Assembly (NCBI GenBank): GCA_943329165.2
Contig: CALQCV020000064.1
Coordinates: forward strand, 1-9,034
DNA from: Candidatus Nitrotoga sp. CP45
GTDB lineage: Bacteria; Bacteroidota; Bacteroidia; Flavobacteriales; Flavobacteriaceae
Direction: 5' to 3'
Length of the DNA: 9,034 nt
The translations under genes and the position numbers were made by a program. Shown in pieces: positions 7,045 to 9,034 of this stretch (its first letter is position 1; each line of letters starts with the position of its first letter). Under the pieces are notes generated by a model. It saw nothing but the letters and a program-made list of their open reading frames with translations, was not told the origin of the DNA and did not search any database.

Positions 7045-7944
7045 CTATAAAATATGTTTTTCTGCGTGATAGGACGAACGAACTAACGGACCACTTTCTA
7101 CATGACGGAACCCCATTTCCTTACCCAATATTTCGTATTTCGCAAATTGTTCCGGAGTAATGAATTCTTTGACGGGCAAATGTTTTTTACTTGGTTGTAA
7201 ATATTGACCGATAGTAACTATGTCTACATTTTGGTCACGCAAATCGCGCATGGTTTGTATTACTTCTTCTTCCGTTTCGCCAAGACCAAGCATAATGCCC
7301 GATTTGGTTCTACGAATTCCTTGGTCTTTGAGGTATTTTAAAACAGCTAAACTTTGGTCATATTTTGCCTGAATTCGGACTTCGCGCGTTAAACGACGAA
7401 CGGTTTCAACATTGTGTGATACTACTTCCGGATTGGCTTCCACAATTCTGTCAATAATTCTTTCCACACCTTGAAAATCAGGTATTAGCGTTTCTAGAGT
7501 TGTTTCTGGATTCATTCGGCGAATGGCCTGAACCGTTTCTAACCAAATGATAGAACCCATATCTTTTAAATCATCACGGTCAACGCTTGTAACAACAGCA
7601 TGTTTTATTTTCATGATTTTGATGGAACGCGCCACTTTTTCAGGTTCGTCCCAATCTACCGTTTCCGGGCGACCAGTTTTTACGCCACAAAATCCACACG
7701 AACGCGTGCAGATATTTCCTAGTATCATAAATGTAGCAGTTCCTTCACCCCAGCATTCACCCATATTTGGGCAACTTCCCGAAGCACAAATAGTGTTGAG
7801 TTTGTATTTGTCAACTAGACCACGAAGCTCCGAGTATTTCTGACCAATAGGTAGTTTTACTTTGAGCCATTTAGGTTTAGTTACGCTCAGTTCGGCTGCG
7901 CCTCGTTTGCCTAAGGGTAAATTATTATCTAAGATGGTTTCCAT
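7045..7944 (-). CDS. lipA: Lipoyl synthase LipA
   Basis: LipA is a radical SAM enzyme that inserts two sulfur atoms at C6 and C8 of octanoyl groups on the E2 and GcvH proteins, making the lipoyl cofactor of pyruvate and 2-oxoglutarate dehydrogenases and the glycine cleavage system. It acts in the cytoplasm. The 299-residue length is typical. The auxiliary 4Fe-4S ligands are C53, C58 and C64 (CASGSCPNMGEC). The radical SAM cluster ligands are C79, C83 and C86 (CTRSCGFC). The C-terminal RSSY motif at 289-292 supplies the serine ligand that completes the auxiliary cluster. ATG at 7944 gives a normal N-terminus, and a perfect -7 box lies 20 bp upstream. gap follows 24 bp downstream in the same frame. 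No lipB is seen in the window. Confidence 0.97.
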   Translation of the reverse strand: METILDNNLPLGKRGAAELSVTKPKWLKVKLPIGQKYSELRGLVDKYKLNTICASGSCPNMGECWGEGTATFMILGNICTRSCGFCGVKTGRPETVDWDEPEKVARSIKIMKIKHAVVTSVDRDDLKDMGSIIWLETVQAIRRMNPETTLETLIPDFQGVERIIDRIVEANPEVVSHNVETVRRLTREVRIQAKYDQSLAVLKYLKDQGIRRTKSGIMLGLGETEEEVIQTMRDLRDQNVDIVTIGQYLQPSKKHLPVKEFITPEQFAKYEILGKEMGFRHVESGPLVRSSYHAEKHIL

Positions 7945-7963
7945 TATGAAGTTTTTTGCGGTA

Positions 7964-7971
7964 CAAAGATA
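7964..7971 (-). promoter_or_regulatory. -7 promoter box of lipA
   Basis: The minus strand reads TATCTTTG, an exact TAnnTTTG match, 20 bp before the lipA ATG. Transcription should start near 7958, giving a leader of about 14 nt. No clear -33 TTG is seen. This is the best candidate promoter for a lipA-gap-kinase transcript. The rest of the 106-bp gap (7945-8050) shows no strong hairpin terminator for the transporter gene. Confidence 0.6.
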
Positions 7972-8050
7972 AAGAATGTAGTTTGAAGATTATTGATTTT
8001 TAGCATTCAGATTTTTTATCTTTAAATAGAGAAAGTAGATTATGCATTAC

Positions 8051-9034
8051 TTATTCCACATAGTCCAAATCAGTATTATGGGTTTCATTTATTGTCAGTG
8101 TAGCATAAATTGCTAAACCAAAGGCAATCAAACCAATAATAGCTGCAGATAGTATTACGGTTTGAGTATGTTTTAGATAATCAAAACCAATAAGCATGAT
8201 TGGAACGGATCCTCTTACCATATTAGGCACACTAGTAGTTGCCGTACTTCTCATGTTGGTACCAAATTGCTCTGCTGCGACCGTAACAAATAGTGCCCAG
8301 AATCCGGAACCAAATCCAATCCAGGCGCAATAGAAGTAATACATATTTTCGGTTTTCTTGCCACTAAAAAGAAGTAATATTACTCCGAGCATTGTAAACA
8401 GCAACATATATAAGATTGCTTTCTTTCTTGATTTTAATAAATGGGAAAACCATCCACTAGTAAAATCACTTATCGAAGTCGCGATATAAGTCCACATGAT
8501 TGCCTTTCCGGGATTTATGGAAGCGATACCCATTTCGGGTGCGAATTGGTTTGCCATAAAAACTAAAATCCCGATGCCATACCAAATCGGAATTCCAATG
8601 AACACGCATTTCAAGTATTTGACAAAACGTCTTTTATTGGTAAAAAACGAAAAGAAATCACCACGTTTGACAGCGGTATTTTCCTTTACAATTTTAAACA
8701 TACCACTTTCGGCCACACTAATTCGCAATACCAATAATGCTAAACCCAGCAATCCGCCTATGATGTAAGCTGTTGTCCAACTTCCTGCTAATTCAACTGT
8801 AAATTGAGCAACCACTGCACCAAGTAAACCAAAACCTGCTACAATTGACGTTCCAATGGCTCGCAATTCTTTAGGCAGCGTTTCGGAAACTAAAGTGATT
8901 CCGGCACCTAATTCTCCTGCTAAACCAATTCCGGCAATGAAACGCAACACAGCATAAATAGTTCCTTTATCGGCAAAGTTCATTTGAGGTAAAAAACCGC
9001 AGGCAATATTGGCTAACGAATACACAATGATAGA
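8051..9034 (-). CDS. MFS transporter, metabolite:H+ symporter-like (5' end outside window)
   Basis: The frame is open to the right edge, so 327 C-terminal residues are visible and roughly 90-110 N-terminal residues (about three membrane helices) are missing. A GTG at 9025-9023 in this frame is internal, not the true start. The visible part has about nine hydrophobic helices. The segment LRFIAGIGLAGELGAGI followed by SETLPKELRAIGTS matches the helix 4-5 signature (R-F-x-x-G-x-x-x-x-G-E ... E-x-x-P-x-x-x-R) of the ProP/sugar-acid symporter branch. SDFTSGWFSHLLKSRKKA is the second-half motif A loop, and EQFGTNMRSTATTS mirrors the first-half E-x-x-P motif. It should be a proton-driven transporter of a small organic solute in the inner membrane. 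Substrate cannot be read from the sequence. It lies upstream of lipA on the same strand, 106 bp away. Confidence 0.88.
   Translation of the reverse strand, partial: SIIVYSLANIACGFLPQMNFADKGTIYAVLRFIAGIGLAGELGAGITLVSETLPKELRAIGTSIVAGFGLLGAVVAQFTVELAGSWTTAYIIGGLLGLALLVLRISVAESGMFKIVKENTAVKRGDFFSFFTNKRRFVKYLKCVFIGIPIWYGIGILVFMANQFAPEMGIASINPGKAIMWTYIATSISDFTSGWFSHLLKSRKKAILYMLLFTMLGVILLLFSGKKTENMYYFYCAWIGFGSGFWALFVTVAAEQFGTNMRSTATTSVPNMVRGSVPIMLIGFDYLKHTQTVILSAAIIGLIAFGLAIYATLTINETHNTDLDYVE

Noticed and set aside
7015..7060. lipA and gap are in the same frame with one TAG between them, suggesting a read-through fusion.
   Set aside because: Both encode complete, normal-length proteins, the 24-bp gap is a multiple of three by a one-in-three chance, and nothing around the TAG suggests stop-codon recoding.
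9023..9025. GTG as the start codon of the MFS transporter.
   Set aside because: The frame continues to the window edge, and the visible protein lacks the first three or so helices of the family, so this is an internal valine codon.
1..9034. A hidden defence system, mobile element, CRISPR array, tRNA or other RNA gene.
   Set aside because: I saw no direct-repeat/spacer pattern, no transposase or integrase, no terminal inverted repeats, and no cloverleaf-like segment in the short intergenic spaces. Nearly all of the window is accounted for by recognised genes.

Overview
The window looks like an ordinary stretch of a Bacteroidota chromosome, most likely a Flavobacterium-like member of the Flavobacteriaceae. 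The DNA is clearly AT-rich by eye. Starts lack Shine-Dalgarno sequences and sit behind A/T-rich leaders. Several genes are preceded by the Bacteroidota-type -7 box TAnnTTTG or a one-base variant. The gene families (Bacteroidota-style OmpA protein with a thrombospondin type 3 repeat, hybrid histidine kinase with TPR sensor, LpxK lipid A kinase) fit a Gram-negative member of this phylum. Species cannot be named from the sequence alone.

Layout, left to right. (1) 1-332, minus: start of a small secreted protein of unknown function, running off the left edge. (2) 392-1396, plus: lpxK, divergent from (1) across only 59 bp. (3) A short bidirectional hairpin terminator. (4) 1425-2693, minus: an OmpA-family outer-membrane protein. 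(5) A 317-bp very AT-rich divergent promoter region. (6) 3011-3826, plus: a trimeric-class purine nucleoside phosphorylase. (7) 3823-5991, minus: a membrane hybrid histidine kinase whose stop codon overlaps that of (6). (8) 6031-7020, minus: glyceraldehyde-3-phosphate dehydrogenase starting with TTG. (9) 7045-7944, minus: lipoyl synthase lipA. (10) 8051-9034, minus: an MFS transporter whose N-terminus lies beyond the right edge.

lipA, gap and the histidine kinase lie head to tail on the minus strand with gaps of 24 and 39 bp, so one transcript from the clear promoter ahead of lipA could cover all three. Gap feeds lower glycolysis and LipA makes the lipoyl cofactor of pyruvate and 2-oxoglutarate dehydrogenases, so the pair is at least metabolically coherent. 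LpxK and the OmpA protein both serve the outer membrane but are transcribed towards each other and do not form an operon.

I found no mobile element, CRISPR array, RNA gene, defence system or other convincing new system. The points worth a second look are modest: the TTG start of gap embedded in a short duplicated intergenic repeat, a possibly leaderless lpxK, an Asp at the base-specificity position of the phosphorylase, and an orphan TPR hybrid kinase.
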